64,000 bases of DNA from Ptychodera flava (GCF_041260155.1 NC_091940.1:5030501-5094500); one strand, 5' to 3'. Positions 41,784 through 52,879 are shown, counted from the first letter of the stretch. Notes: generated from the sequence alone by a model not told the origin. Made by a program: numbers and translations.

Positions 41784-43318
41784 ATGGCGTCTACCTCTCT
41801 GTTGTCTGACATAGTAGAAAATTCTTTGACGTGTGCTATATGCCTAGAAGAATATAAAAACGCCAAAATTTTATCGTGTTTTCACAGTTTTTGTGAAAAA
41901 TGTCTGATAGAGATTGTGGATAAAAACGATGGGAGATTAGAATGTCCTATTTGTCGCAAGTTTGAAGAACTTCCGAAAGGTGGAGTTGGAGGTTTGACTA
42001 ATAGCTTTGCGATCAACAGCATTCTGGAGCAAATGAAAAGTAGTACAAGATATGGAAATGACGTCGACGGCGACGATGAAGTGAATCCCAGCTCTGAATC
42101 TATTGGAGACGAAATCGACTCCACTGAGTATGACAGGTATTACAAATAATTCAATATGCCATGAGATAATAATGCATCGCCTATAGGCCTAATTAAGTGT
42201 AAAGGTGATAGTTTTAATTGGAATAAATTAACTCGATTGATTCATTAATTTATTTTAAAATTGTCATTAGATTGTAAAGCATCTAAACTACTAATCATAT
42301 ACGTATAGGTAAAGGGGTTATTTGTAAAGTATTTGAGAGTAGTCGCACCGAGCAGCCTATAAGGACGTAGAGAATCGATGTCTTCAGTAACTAAATGCAG
42401 GATTATGTCTAATCATCTACTGTCAAGAGCAAGTGGACTTGGGTTTAACTTATAGCAATTTTAGTACAATTTACCTATGTTTACAGTGCCCGAAAGTGTG
42501 AAGGTAAATTAAAATTTTACTGTAAAGGGGTGGCATTTTCATCATCGTTATTTTCCCTTGCCGGACGCCTGTATTGTTTTGGTTCCGTCCATTTATTGTT
42601 TATCAGTGTTTTGTCTGAAGACATACGTGCTAAGCTTACGTTTTTTTCAGTTCTCTTCTATTGATAACTTACAGGCAAAATATCTAATTTGTACAGAGCA
42701 TATTGCGATATACACATATGTTTGCTAATGATTGAGGGTCTATAAAATGTACGTTCTTTTACATCTCTGCAACATTTTGTTGGCTGTAAGATTTGATTGC
42801 TTACAAGATAATATTTTTCTGGTATATCTCTTGACAGTCAAACCAATACAGAAGTGTCTACGACAACGTTGACCAATGAATCCATCACGAATAGGATGCT
42901 TTCAGTTGAAAGTCAAATCGAAACAATTCGGGACTATGAACAAAACGTGTCGTTATCAGGAACAAGATCGACACCAACTGGTACCGAATTCTTATCACAA
43001 GACAGTCAAATCACATCACAAACAGAACAGTCATCCACGTGCCAGGTACTAGGGATAGAGAACAACGATTCGTGTAATTCTGGGACTGGATGGTCGTCGT
43101 CGCAGCAACCCACTGGATCTGTTGTTACATCACGACTACTGCCTCCACCTCCGTTATCATCAATGCAGATAGGAAATGCACCACCATCAATATGGAGAAG
43201 CGATTTGCCAACACCGCCGCCATCTTTATTCGCATTTTTACCATCACCGGCACCATCTTCCTTGACATTACCACCACCCCCATTGTCTTCAAGATTACCA
43301 CCACCACCACCGCCATAA
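41784..43318 (+). CDS. RING-finger protein with proline-rich C-terminus
   Basis: Two exons, 41784-42136 and 42838-43318, join in phase (GACAG|GTATT, TTGACAG|TCAA) to a 277-residue protein. Residues about 17-60 form a C3HC4 RING: CAICLEEYKNAKILSCFHSF then CEKCLIE...LECPICRK, followed by ELPKGGVGGLTNSFAINSIL, a TRIM-type RING ending. RING domains of this type recruit E2 enzymes and act as ubiquitin ligases. No B-box or coiled coil follows. After an acidic/serine linker comes a long S/T/Q-rich region and a tail with repeated LPPPPLSS (twice) ending RLPPPPPP and a stop. Polyproline stretches usually bind SH3, WW or EVH1 domains. The tail's last codons are the edge of a (CCA)n microsatellite, so the C-terminus may be unstable. 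Start ATG 41784 has a good context (aaaATGG). Confidence 0.8.
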
Positions 43319-43700
43319 TCACCACAATCACCCAAAACAACCATAATTGCCACCACCACCACCACCATAATCACCACAACCATCATAATCATCATCGCAG
43401 CAGCAGCAGCACCACCACCAACCACCATCAGATCATCATCACCACCACCACCACCATAATCACCACAACCATCATAATCATCATCGCACCACCACCACCA
43501 ACCACCACCACATCATCACCACCACCACACCACCATAATCACCACAACATCATAATCATCATCGCAGCACCACCATCACCACCACCACCACCACCATAGT
43601 CACTGCTACCACAACAACCATAATTATCACCATAATGTCTACCACCACCACCATAATGACCACCATACTACCAAACCACACCACCCATCTTTAACAATAC
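43290..43700 (+). repeat. (CCA/CAT)n imperfect trinucleotide tract
   Basis: About 400 bases of CCA, CAT, CAC and AAC triplets arranged in longer tandem phrases such as 'accaccaccataatcaccac' and 'caaccatcataatcatcatc'. It begins in the last proline codons of the RING gene. Long open frames on both strands here (His/Thr-rich, Val/Gly-rich) are artefacts of the triplet repeat. Confidence 0.9.
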
Positions 43701-45050
43701 CATTACGACGATACCGACAACATCAAAACGACCACAAACATTTTTATGGTAGGCCAACTTCAATAATCCGAATTAAAAGATTTAACGCTATATTAATGTT
43801 AAAATCAACCGATAAAGTACAGGGCACACTAGTGAACAAATATGTTACACCATGTCAACTCATACTCAGTTTGCAGTACTACGGCAACTTGAAAGAGTTA
43901 CTCTGACTTATTACAACCAATTTAAGCGACCATGATATCCAGTTGACACCTTGAATTTGTTTATCATAGGGAAGCAGTTTCTGTATACATGTAGCCGAGA
44001 AAAGAAAAGTGTTCAGTTTAATTTATCTATAGTTGAGGTGAAACAAAATGCAGAGAAATGTTGTTTCTTAAAACACTACCATTGGAAAGTTCAAAGACCG
44101 TCTATGTGCTCTTGTAAATTTCTTGGAATCATAGATAGATAATTATTTCCCTATAAATATTGTCTGGTTTGTAAGTGTTTTGGTGTGTTTATGTTATAGA
44201 TCTGTTCCTGTACTTTTGTTTTCATAGATGACTGAGGATGTTAATAATATCATGCTTACTACTCCGCACTTCGAATCAGAGATGACATTTTATTTTAGTA
44301 TACCTAGTCAAAACGTAGAGTACAGTGAAAAAGATCTGATAAAACGTTGTCGTGTGCACATCATCCGTCCAAACGTATTCAGCCAGAGAATGTTCTGTAG
44401 AATTTGATATAAGGTATACTCTCAGACTGCTTCTTTCTAGATTCAAATACCAGCCTTACTATTGTCCCGCGACGAGAGAGACGACTGGCAAAAAGATTAT
44501 TACTCCATTGTTCGTATACAATGCAAGTATACTCTCCGAAATCTTGTGCCAATGAAGAGGTGAACAAAGTCGTGCCTTATTTCTGCAAGTGTAAAAAGTA
44601 TAAAGAATAAACAATTAAATGCAAAGTTTTGTTGTGTTCCCCATTTATCTCCTTTACGCATTTCCTCTTCCAGAGCGCTACGTTACAATTCATTTTATTC
44701 TTTGTCATTTCGAACTTCATTCGATTCTTAATTCGAACGATGTATAAATTCAGTTTCGGAAATGCCTCTATAAGAACAGTGCTCAAAAGGCATAAATAAG
44801 ACTGGAAAAGACGGTAATTGTGACTTCAAAACTATTTTCTCCGCCAGAAAACATCCAAGCAAGATGCGCGCAAGAATATAAGCAACGAATTGCCATCATT
44901 ATACCCATGGGCAGAACCATATTAAGATTTCTTGTACATGAAGATGTAGATAGATTTTGCAAAGAAAGGGTACACACAACATGTTCTGTCGGTAGCAACT
45001 TTGCTAGCCAGGGGTGTTTATTTCGGCATGGACCCTTGTTTAACTCGCGT
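43701..45050. other. Gene-free DNA
   Basis: No supported gene. A short frame at 44820-45074 (PPENIQARCAQEYKQRIAII...) looks protein-like for about 55 residues but I cannot assign it. It ends in the left minisatellite arm of the next feature, so it may be a captured fragment. Confidence 0.4.
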
Positions 45051-45054
45051 AGGG

Positions 45055-45600
45055 ACCCTCCGTCAAGTTGGTAGGAATTACAGTCAACTCGCACCTTTTC
45101 CAACCCGCCCAGAACCAACTCGCCCGATGCCAACTCGCCCGTTGTTTGAGATGTAGTTGTAGATTCCATGTACGCAAACCCGATGGCCCGAGGCCAGCTA
45201 TTTTCATGCCGGGCCAGTAACTCGTGATAGACAGTCCTGCTGTTCCTAAAGACATGAGCCAGTAACTGCAGTAACGTTCCCTATACGTACAGAAACCGAA
45301 CGAAATTTATTTGCAAAACGTGAAATTCGCAAATAAAAACTTTTCCGTGTTGGCACGTATTTCAAGCCCTAGCCCGCACCTGTGGTCCTCAATGTTAGAA
45401 ATATTTGTTGTAGGCTGTTTTAAGAAATAAAACGTTTTTTATACGTACCAGGTACTCATAAAAATTGCAAAATAGTATCGGGCGAGTTGGCATCGGGCCA
45501 GTTGGAATCGGGCGAGTTGGTATCGGGCGAGTTGGAATCGGGCGAGTTGGTTCTGGGCGGGTTGGAAAAGGTGCGAGTTGACTGGCATCCGTTGGTAGAG
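45055..45600. mobile_element. Foldback-like element with inverted minisatellite arms
   Basis: The left arm (about 45060-45150) contains accaactcgcccgatgcca and actcgcaccttttccaaccc. The right arm (about 45478-45595) is its inverse, carrying five or more tandem units of 'tcgggcgagttgga' (12-15 bases), then ttctgggcgggttggaaaag and gtgcgagttgac. About 330 bases separate the arms. Inverted arms made of short tandem repeats are the structure of Drosophila FB-type foldback elements. Family is inference. Confidence 0.6.
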
Positions 45601-45986
45601 AGCATACAGTACGCCGACCTAACCGAACAGCGCGGATCTGACCATGTGTCGGCAAGTACTAGATGCATGTATACGTATCATATGGCATGATTGAAAAGCA
45701 TCAAACCTGTGTATGAGGGGCAGCCAACTAGGCTGTTCATGCAAAACGTTGTTCGTAAACGATTATTTGGCTGGCAGGCAAGGAAACGGGAAATCGCAGC
45801 TTGACAGCAGCTGCGAACAGATATTGTTTCCCTCAAAAATTTTGATTTGGTTCAAGATACGTTAGAATAGCAGGTGTCAAACCACCAATAATTACAATTT
45901 ATCAAAATTAGCAGGTTGGTTGCCCCTAATATATTTCAGATCCATATAACTGTGTGTTACTGTCTAAAATATGACGATTCTTTATG
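45601..45986. other. Short intergenic stretch
   Basis: Between the minisatellite element and the 3' end of the minus-strand gene. It may hold the 3' UTR of that gene. Nothing else seen. Confidence 0.4.
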
Positions 45987-48900
45987 CTACCTTAGCATTT
46001 GAGACTTACATCTTCTCGAGAGTCTTCGGCGCCACCTACCGCATGTCATTCGCACTCTGTTTATTCTGTTATTGATTACTTCAGACACACGTGGAGGAGG
46101 ATGCCGATAGTCATCACGCAGATAGTCCTCAAAGATACCGGTATAGCCTGAAAGTATGTCGGCCAAGGTTTGAACTTTGGATTCCTCATTTCTGTTGTCG
46201 TTTTGGAGAGATGGATCCAGTCCATCGTCAGAACCTGTCTGTTTCTCTTCCCTGTCACGTGGTTGCTGTGTTACCAAAGGAATGGATTTGGGCATTTTGT
46301 CAAGTGATGCGATGGATGAATGAGGACAGGATTGGTCGATAACACCGTTCACTACAGAGTCTGTTGCTATATCAACAGATTTGTCGACGGTTTGACAATT
46401 TAAATCATCAACGACTGCCTTGGTATTGTCCTCCTTTGACTTTTCCTGTTCTGCGACTGTGTATTTACTGTGTCGAGAAGGCTGGTGTACTAGACTGGAC
46501 TTGAATCTGCTCGACGTGTCTGAAAAGGAGGGAACTAACCATTCGTAGGGGAGCACAGAGACGCTACTGGAAGTTGACTCAGCGTCAATATAAGGTATAT
46601 CTGTAAGACTGGGCTTGTCATCTAGGACGGAGATACTGTTCAAACTGGAAGAAGATCTTGCGTGGGACCCTCTTAAACTCCCACTGATGCGGTGCATGCC
46701 CGTGTCCCCTGAATTGACCAGGTCAGTATCATCAGCGCTTTGCTCCGTGTGCATTCTTGGGTCTGTCCTCTTGCCAAGTATTATTTCAACTTCAGCGACG
46801 AGATCGATGTAATCGAAGATACTAATGCATTGGATGCTCATCCTCTTTTTAGGGAAAAAAGTATTTGATTACAACTTCAACCATAAATTACGTAACCGTA
46901 AATATCTAATAGCTGAAAGTGGCCCATCTAACTTGGAATATGTACATAACGCTAATTGAAATCTACACAAAAAGACTCAACCGTGTCGACGGGCTCGTAG
47001 GTTTCCTCATATTGATGCCGGGATAGATCTGTGTGTGTTATAGGAATGGCCGGACAAAGGTTCGTAAATTGGCACAAAAATGCTTTTATAGATAGCATTG
47101 TCATGGAATTGTCAAACGATCGCAACGGAGTGATTATAGGTATTTGGCATGTTACACCACTATGTATGACTCCAATATTCATATCGTAATAAGTATACAA
47201 AAATATTTCCTCGCCATGCATTTGTAAACTGACTACACTTTCGTGTCATATAGTGTGAATATCGCCGACACAGAACGGAGAACTTACCCTCCTCTTGGGT
47301 TTTTTGGCCGAGAGACGAACAGTCAATACAGTAGGACTCTTCTTGATGCGGTTATATATGTCCAAAGGGAATTCTTTTATGTTTCCATCAAAGGACGCCT
47401 ATCGATTTAGAATGGCAAGAAAACATAATTGCAAAAAATTCAAGCACTAAATTAAATACGAATGGTCTGAATGAATGAATGAATGAATGAATGAATGAAT
47501 GAATGAATGAATGAATGAATGAATGAATGAATGAATGAATGAATGAATGAATGAATGAATGAATGAATGAATGAATGACATTTTGAATGCAACATTTGTA
47601 ATTTAATTCGAGGATAAGTAGATGCGAAATTTCGAATTCATTGTTGTCATTGAAGTCATTAGTGACATATCTATATTTACTAGACAGAAAGACAAAGTCA
47701 CAAAAGAAAAGCTTTGAACTGAGAGGCCTATCTTACATTGGTCGATAACTTCATAATCTTGCCTGGATACAGAATTTTCATGTATCTCGTACGCCAACGT
47801 TTCAGACTGCCACGCCCTGTTTTGATCTGAAAGTCTTCATAGAAGTCTACTTCTCTTGTCTATAAGACAACAAAGCAAAAATGACTAAAATGCATAATCT
47901 GTTCGTAATCTTCATAAAAAATAGGCTTTCAACTCAACTTTCAGGCTATTCCAGACACAAGTAATCGTGAAAAATATTGGTTAGGTATGCTTTGACATAG
48001 AATTTATCGAACATTGAAGATTTCACATAAAAATGCAGTGAAACGATAAGTATGGTGTTACTTTAATTTGCAATGTACGCAGACGTATCAGAATGCGATG
48101 GCTTACTGGTTATACGACCTGATTTGCTGAAAGTGCTCAGACAAGACAATATGAATTTATCATAGTATACAGCTAGCTATAACGAAGGTTCTCTTTCAAA
48201 CCTGTGATGGGATGTAGTTTTTAAAATCAATGACAATCATCGTTCACACCGTTCATCTGAGTAACACAAAAACAAGACTTTCACGAAGTTATAAATAAGC
48301 TTAGGCTTTTTTCTGTCTTTATCCATACTAGTTTATATTTCAGTGAAAGATACCTACAACAAAAGAAAAATACAAACAAAGAAAATCCGTACAGGTACGG
48401 ATATCGACGGGACATACCGTATAACGCTGGGCACGTACATGATGATCACTGCCAAGGTTAGATGCGAGGCTTGTCATTTTCACAGCCAACAAATAAATAC
48501 GTAATATAGATTCGTTTTTGAATTCAGGTAGGTATTATAACGGAAAACAGACACAGTGTTTCCGAGATTTTAAAATAGAGCCCGAGTTTGTCAGACATCA
48601 GTGTACACGAGACTGGCATTTAGAACATGTACACAAATAAAAACTATTCGACAGTTCTTTCGATCCTGCCGCGTGTGACGTCAACAATCGAATGATGCAG
48701 AGGGCGTCAAGGCATTGTGATTGCATAAAAGATTCATACATCAAATGTGCACAGGGGTGCAGGAAGTTGGAAACATTCGGCAGTATTGTGTTGCCACTTG
48801 CTGAACGGGGAATGGATATTCGCTGGAATTTTGTTGTTTTGCAACGTAAGGTAATACCTAGACACTGCGACAGAGCTTGCTCGAATCGTTGACAGCAATG

Positions 48901-49605
48901 TGACGAAATTAGGCCACAGACGTAAGGAACGGTAAAAGTCACCTAAGTGTTATATTTGTAGGGGTCTCTTGATGTTTTCTGTAAATTTAAGCAAGCAAAC
49001 TCGCAAATTGCCATTGTAAATTAGCAAACAACTTTTAGATCAGGATATTTTGTACAGTTTGCACCAGTACAAGTATTTCGCTATGGTTTCCCGACATGAA
49101 CGAAATGCTGCTCTCCAGTCTCACTCCACTTTTTATCTTGCACCTCGACAAATATTTAACCTAAAAAACTACCAAAGAAAATCGACCGATTTAATTCGAG
49201 GGAGCTATGAGTTTTAAGAATAGTCGTTACGTTAAAATTACACGAATTCTACGTTTCCGAGAAAAAGAATTGCAGCAAAATCATCTGATCATAGGGAACG
49301 CACAAACTAACGCGTCCACTACGCTGCCGGCCGTCGTATACGCATAATTACGTGTAACTACTCTCTACCGTAAGGCATAGACGATTCTTTGATTGTCCAA
49401 AGCCTCCTGGGATGAAATGTGTATATCAGCTAAAATTTGATTTAAGCAGTACAGGCTGTTATCTTCAATAAAATACATACGACGTATTATTAAAAACGTT
49501 TTGAATGCAATGTACCTGTATATAAGCTTCCCTTTTGATGACGTTGTTCAGGGCAGCTTTTAATGACTTATCAAACCACTCGAATACGATTTTTACAGCA
49601 ACCAT
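45987..49605 (-). CDS. Uncharacterised protein with possible N-terminal PH-like domain
   Basis: Four exons in transcription order: 49605-49516, 47859-47737, 47398-47288 and 46844-45987, all in phase 0 with GT-AG borders, giving 393 residues. It starts MVAVKIVFEWFDKSLKAALN (ATG in context aaaATGG). Residues about 31-130 read TREVDFYEDFQIKTG, GSLKRWRTRYMKILYPGKIM, then FPLDIYNRIKKSP, TVLTVRLSAKK, and SIQCISIFDYIDLVAEVEII. The basic W-x-x-RY strand, a following L/I strand and a final amphipathic helix resemble a PH-type fold, which would bind lipids or proteins. The rest (about 140-393) is serine/aspartate-rich and probably disordered, ending in a strongly basic RWRRRLSRRCKSQ tail. I do not recognise a named family. 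No signal peptide or membrane segment is visible. The exon joins are inferred from sequence signals only. Confidence 0.65.
47468..47578 (+). repeat. (GAAT)n microsatellite
   Basis: About 27 uninterrupted copies of GAAT, in an intron of the minus-strand gene between its second and third exons. Pure copies suggest recent expansion. Confidence 0.95.
47860..49515. other. First intron of the minus-strand gene
   Basis: About 1.65 kb without recognised exons or repeats. The open frame at 48598-48942 (minus) has no family signal and no phase-compatible splice sites that I can see. Confidence 0.45.
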
Positions 49606-50354
49606 TTTACTTTTACTAAGTTGATAACACCAATTGTGAAAATTATCAAAAAATATGTAGTTTCAATATTCTACAATGCAATTTCCTGTTCAATAGAAAA
49701 AAGTCAATGGTTCTACTGTCGATTGAGACGTAGACACTCTTGAACGATCCCTTCGTTGCTTTGATGACGAACTCTGTCCAGTCTTCCCGGCATCCATAAC
49801 AACTATATACGTTGTGTGATGTTCCGTACGCATGTCATCTCAGCTTTCCATTATATTCGTCCGCTGATCATTCCATACTGAAGAAGGAATGGAGCAAAGG
49901 TGACATCGCAAACATCTCTTCAGAAGTTTACACACTGTAAACTACCACAAAGCCCACAGACAGGTAACTATGTATGATCAGTTGTAAGAACATGAACACA
50001 TTAGATTAGAGTTAGGAATGATTTGCTGGAATATCAATGCATTTTCCCTTCCTCGAATCAGTTCCGTGTGATCAGGAAAGGCACGATATTAACTGGTTTC
50101 TTACTTTGACATCTATGCGATAGATTGTAGAAAAACTGTGTAGATGACCTTGTTCGTCGTAACTCCTAAATCATGGGCCTTCACAATACTCAAACATAAA
50201 TTCTTGTATTTTACATGTATGGGATCAGTATGTCAACACCAAGCTGAATTTTCTCCTTTCGTGATATCATAAATACCGAAAATTTGCGTCTGGCCCACTT
50301 TCAGCTTCAGTGACTGAAGTTTAAGGCAAATGTGCGGCGGCAGTCCGACATTGT
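49606..50354. other. Upstream region of the minus-strand gene
   Basis: Likely contains its 5' UTR and promoter next to 49605; no specific site can be named. No other gene or repeat recognised. Confidence 0.4.
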
Positions 50355-50361
50355 GATTGAT

Positions 50362-50498
50362 CACAGTCGCTCGAGAGCTATTCAGCTCTGGGACTATTCG
50401 CCCCAGAGACGAGTATACAGAAGCGGGTATTTCTCGCTTCTGTATACTCGTCTATGGGGCGAATAGTCCCAGAGCTGAATAGCTCTCGAGTGACTGTG
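50362..50498. mobile_element. Hairpin element (137 bp), family F3, with direct-repeat flanks
   Basis: The arms cacagtcgctcgagagctat, tcagctctgggactattcgc, agacgagtatacagaagcg and their complements form an almost perfect hairpin around gggtatttc. GATTGATCA occurs at 50355-50363 and again at 50499-50507, a nine-base duplication if the element ends are taken as asymmetric by two bases, otherwise seven. The same arms bound the larger element at 50842-52686. Confidence 0.85.
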
Positions 50499-51075
50499 GA
50501 TTGATCAAAGACGCATGGTAACTGCAAATATCCGTGTCAGAGGCCCTTTCTTTGTGTTATCTCAATGTGCATTATCAATCTTGGGTACGCTTTACCGGCA
50601 TTATGTCAGCAGGTTGATTTAGGTTGGATAAGGCCACTTCCGAGACTACTTCAACATTGTATCAGCGTCCATGTTTAAAAAGTGCAACTGCTACACGTAC
50701 TCGGAGACTGAGGTAATATTCAACTTCCTGTGGAGTCAGCCTACAATCTCTCATAGATTCGGTTGGCAGGTTGCCCTAAATGCAACACTGAAACTACGTA
50801 AAGATTCTAAGCTACTGGGGAGCAAACATTAGTGTTTGGATCACAGTCGCTCGAGAGCTATTCAGCTCTGGGACTATTCGCCCCATAGACGAGTATACAG
50901 AAGCGAGAAATACCCCAAGTCAGGAAACAGAATGGCTATAAAAACCGCGCCATGTCACATTCCGTGTCCGATTTCACTGTGAAAATTAGCAAGTTCATCT
51001 ATCATGCAACCGTCGATCGTTCCCTATCATTCTAAAAGTTCATACCTGATACTTTATCTGATTCAAAAACGCTTG

Positions 51076-52074
51076 TTAGTCCCCACGGACACCGTCCGGG
51101 GGGACTTATAGGTTTGGTCATGTCCGTGCGTGCGTGCGTGCGTGCGTGCGTGCGTCCGTCCGTCCGTTCACGCAGATATCTCTGAGATGCCTGGAGCGAT
51201 TTTATTCAAACTTGGTACAAGGATTACTTCATATGTCATACAGATGCACGTAAATTTGTTTTGTGATACGATCCAATATGGCCGCCAGGCGGCCATTTTA
51301 TTACGATTTTTTCATGTACACAGCCATAACTCAGGCATGTTCCAACAGATTTTATTCAAAGGTGGTACAAGGACATTGACCAATGTCATAGATATGCACG
51401 TCAATTTGTTTTGTGATACGATCCAATATGGCCGCCAGGCGGCCATTTTATTACGATTTTTTCATGTACAGAGCCATTACTCAGGCATGTTTCAATCGAT
51501 TTTATTCAGAGTTGGTACAAGGACATTGACCAATGTCATAGATATGCACGCCAATTTGTTTTGTGATACGATCCAATATGGCCGCCAGGCGGCCATTTTA
51601 TTACGATTTTTTCATGTACAGAGCCATTACTCAGGCTCGTTTCAACCGATTTTATTCAAAGTTGGTACAAGCTTATTGACAAATGTCATAGCTGTGCACG
51701 GCAATCTGTTTTGTGATACGATCCAATATGGCCACCAGGCGGCCATTTTATTACAATGTTTTCATGTACAGAGCCATTTCTCAGGCATATCCGCATGTTT
51801 CGACCAATTTTATTCAAAGTTGGTACAAGGACATCGACCAATGTCATAGCTATGCACATCAATTTGTTTTGTGATGCGATCCAATATGGCCACTGTGCGA
51901 CCATTTTGTTACGATTTTTTCATGTCCTGAACCATAACTCAGACATGTATCAAGCGAATTCATTCAAAAGTATTTTTATCACAGACCTAATGAAGAGGAC
52001 TCTATCCTCTCTGAGGACCTGTAATCAAAGTACCCATTAACAAGTGGGGACTGTGTCATCAACGATGACTTGTT
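51076..52074 (+). mobile_element. Helentron/HINE-like element, family T150, copy 1
   Basis: The 5' end TTAGTCCCCACGGACACCGT contains a hairpin (agtcccc...ggggact). Next come a (GTGC)n/(GTCC)n microsatellite and a leader. About five tandem units of 150 bases follow, each marked by 'tttattcaaa.ttggtacaagg', gatccaatatggccgcc and tttttcatgtacagagccat. The 3' part contains gtggggact, the inverse of the 5' end, then GTCATCAACGATGAC, a hairpin, and ends ACTTGTT. Subterminal inverted repeats, a terminal hairpin and a core of about 150-base tandem repeats are the described structure of non-autonomous Helentrons (pearl/DINE-type). No protein is encoded. Ends were fixed by comparison with copy 2. Confidence 0.75.
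51124..51168 (+). repeat. (GTGC)n/(GTCC)n microsatellite inside T150
   Basis: About eight GTGC-type units followed by three GTCC units. The equivalent position in copy 2 (58975-59020) has an interrupted form. Confidence 0.85.
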
Positions 52075-52076
52075 TC

Positions 52077-52258
52077 GTGTGATTTTCGGCCGAATTCGAC
52101 GGACACCTCGCCAAAACCTGGGGGTGAGCAACATTCCGGTCACCTCTTGGGTACCTCCACTTTACTGACGTTGGCGCCGCCTACCCATGAGGGATGACTG
52201 GAATGTTGCTCACGCTTATGTTTTGGCCAGGTGTCTCTCGAACTCGCCGAAAATCACA
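52077..52258. mobile_element. Palindromic MITE, family F4, copy A
   Basis: The ends gtgtgattttcggccgaatt and the inverse cgccgaaaatcaca enclose arms with aacattccggtcacc and ggaatgttgctcacgcttat. It lies directly against the end of the Helentron-like element. Confidence 0.8.
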
Positions 52259-52305
52259 GGAAATGAGCATTTTGTAAGCAGATGAAGTATCAGGTATGAA
52301 TTTTC

Positions 52306-52500
52306 GTGTGATTTTCGGCCCAGTTCAGAAGACACGTCGCCAAAACATAAGGCATGAACAACCTTCCTGTCACCCCTCATGGGTACGCGGCGCTAACGTC
52401 AGTAAAGTGGAGGTGCCCAACGTCCACTGTAAGGTGACCGGAATGTTGCTCACGCTTATGTTTTAGCGACGTGTCCGTCGAATTCGGCCGAAAATCACAC
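52306..52500. mobile_element. Palindromic MITE, family F4, copy B
   Basis: Ends gtgtgattttcggcc and ggccgaaaatcacac, with internal ctaacgtcagtaaagtggag and ggaatgttgctcacgcttat as in copy A. It interrupts the right arm of the long foldback element. No clean target duplication could be read. Confidence 0.8.
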
Positions 52501-52768
52501 GGTCGACGGTTACATGATAGATGAACTTGCTACTTTTCACGGTAAACTCGAACGTCGAAGATGACATGGTGGCACAATCCCTATACGAAATAGCCATTTC
52601 ATTTCCTGACTTGGGGTATTTCTCGTTTCTGTATACTCGTCTATGGGCGAATAGTCCCAGAGCTGAATAGCTCTCGAGTGACTGTGGTTGGATATTATGA
52701 GTGTGAAGAGAAACTCTTAGAGGAACAGCTGCTCATTGGACAATCTATTCTCCACTGTATTCTCCTTC

Positions 52769-52879
52769 TAGCTCTGCGTAGCAGAGCTGTGTTACCGGCG
52801 TCATACGGCCTCTCTCCACATGTGGTGGGATGGGAGGATGTATAACGCCGGTAACACACAGCCCTGCCATGCAGAGCTA
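52769..52879. mobile_element. Palindromic element (111 bp), family F5
   Basis: The arms tagctctgcgtagcagagct, then gtgttaccggcgt, and the inverse on the right side pair around acatgtggt. Neither a target duplication nor a coding sequence was found. Confidence 0.7.

Larger units (their letters stand above)
50842..52686. mobile_element. Long foldback element, family F3, with nested insertions
   Basis: The left arm (50842 to about 51070) and right arm (about 52262-52305 plus 52501-52686) are inverted copies: cacagtcgctcgag..., then aaataccccaagtcaggaaa, aagttcatctatcatg and gttcatacctgatac. The right arm is split by a palindromic MITE (52306-52500), and the centre holds a Helentron-like element (51076-52074) and another MITE (52077-52258). 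Flanks tttggat and ttggat may be a degraded target duplication. Arms of roughly 230 bases would pair once the inserts are ignored. Confidence 0.8.

Noticed and set aside
43090-43599. 169-codon His/Thr-rich frame, and a 140-codon Val/Gly-rich frame on the other strand
   Set aside because: Both are translations of the (CCA/CAT)n microsatellite; the real reading frame of the RING gene is the proline-rich one.
44820-45074. 84-codon frame with protein-like composition
   Set aside because: It breaks off in the minisatellite arm and has no recognised family. It is noted only as a possible captured fragment.
45395-45668. Minus-strand frames with repeated PTRPIPTRP or SPDTNSPD
   Set aside because: By-products of the gggcgagttgg minisatellite.
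51130-51849. 239-codon open frame on the plus strand
   Set aside because: It lies wholly in the tandem core of the Helentron-like element. The unit is exactly 150 bases (50 codons), so a frame open in one unit stays open in all. The protein would be the repeat itself.
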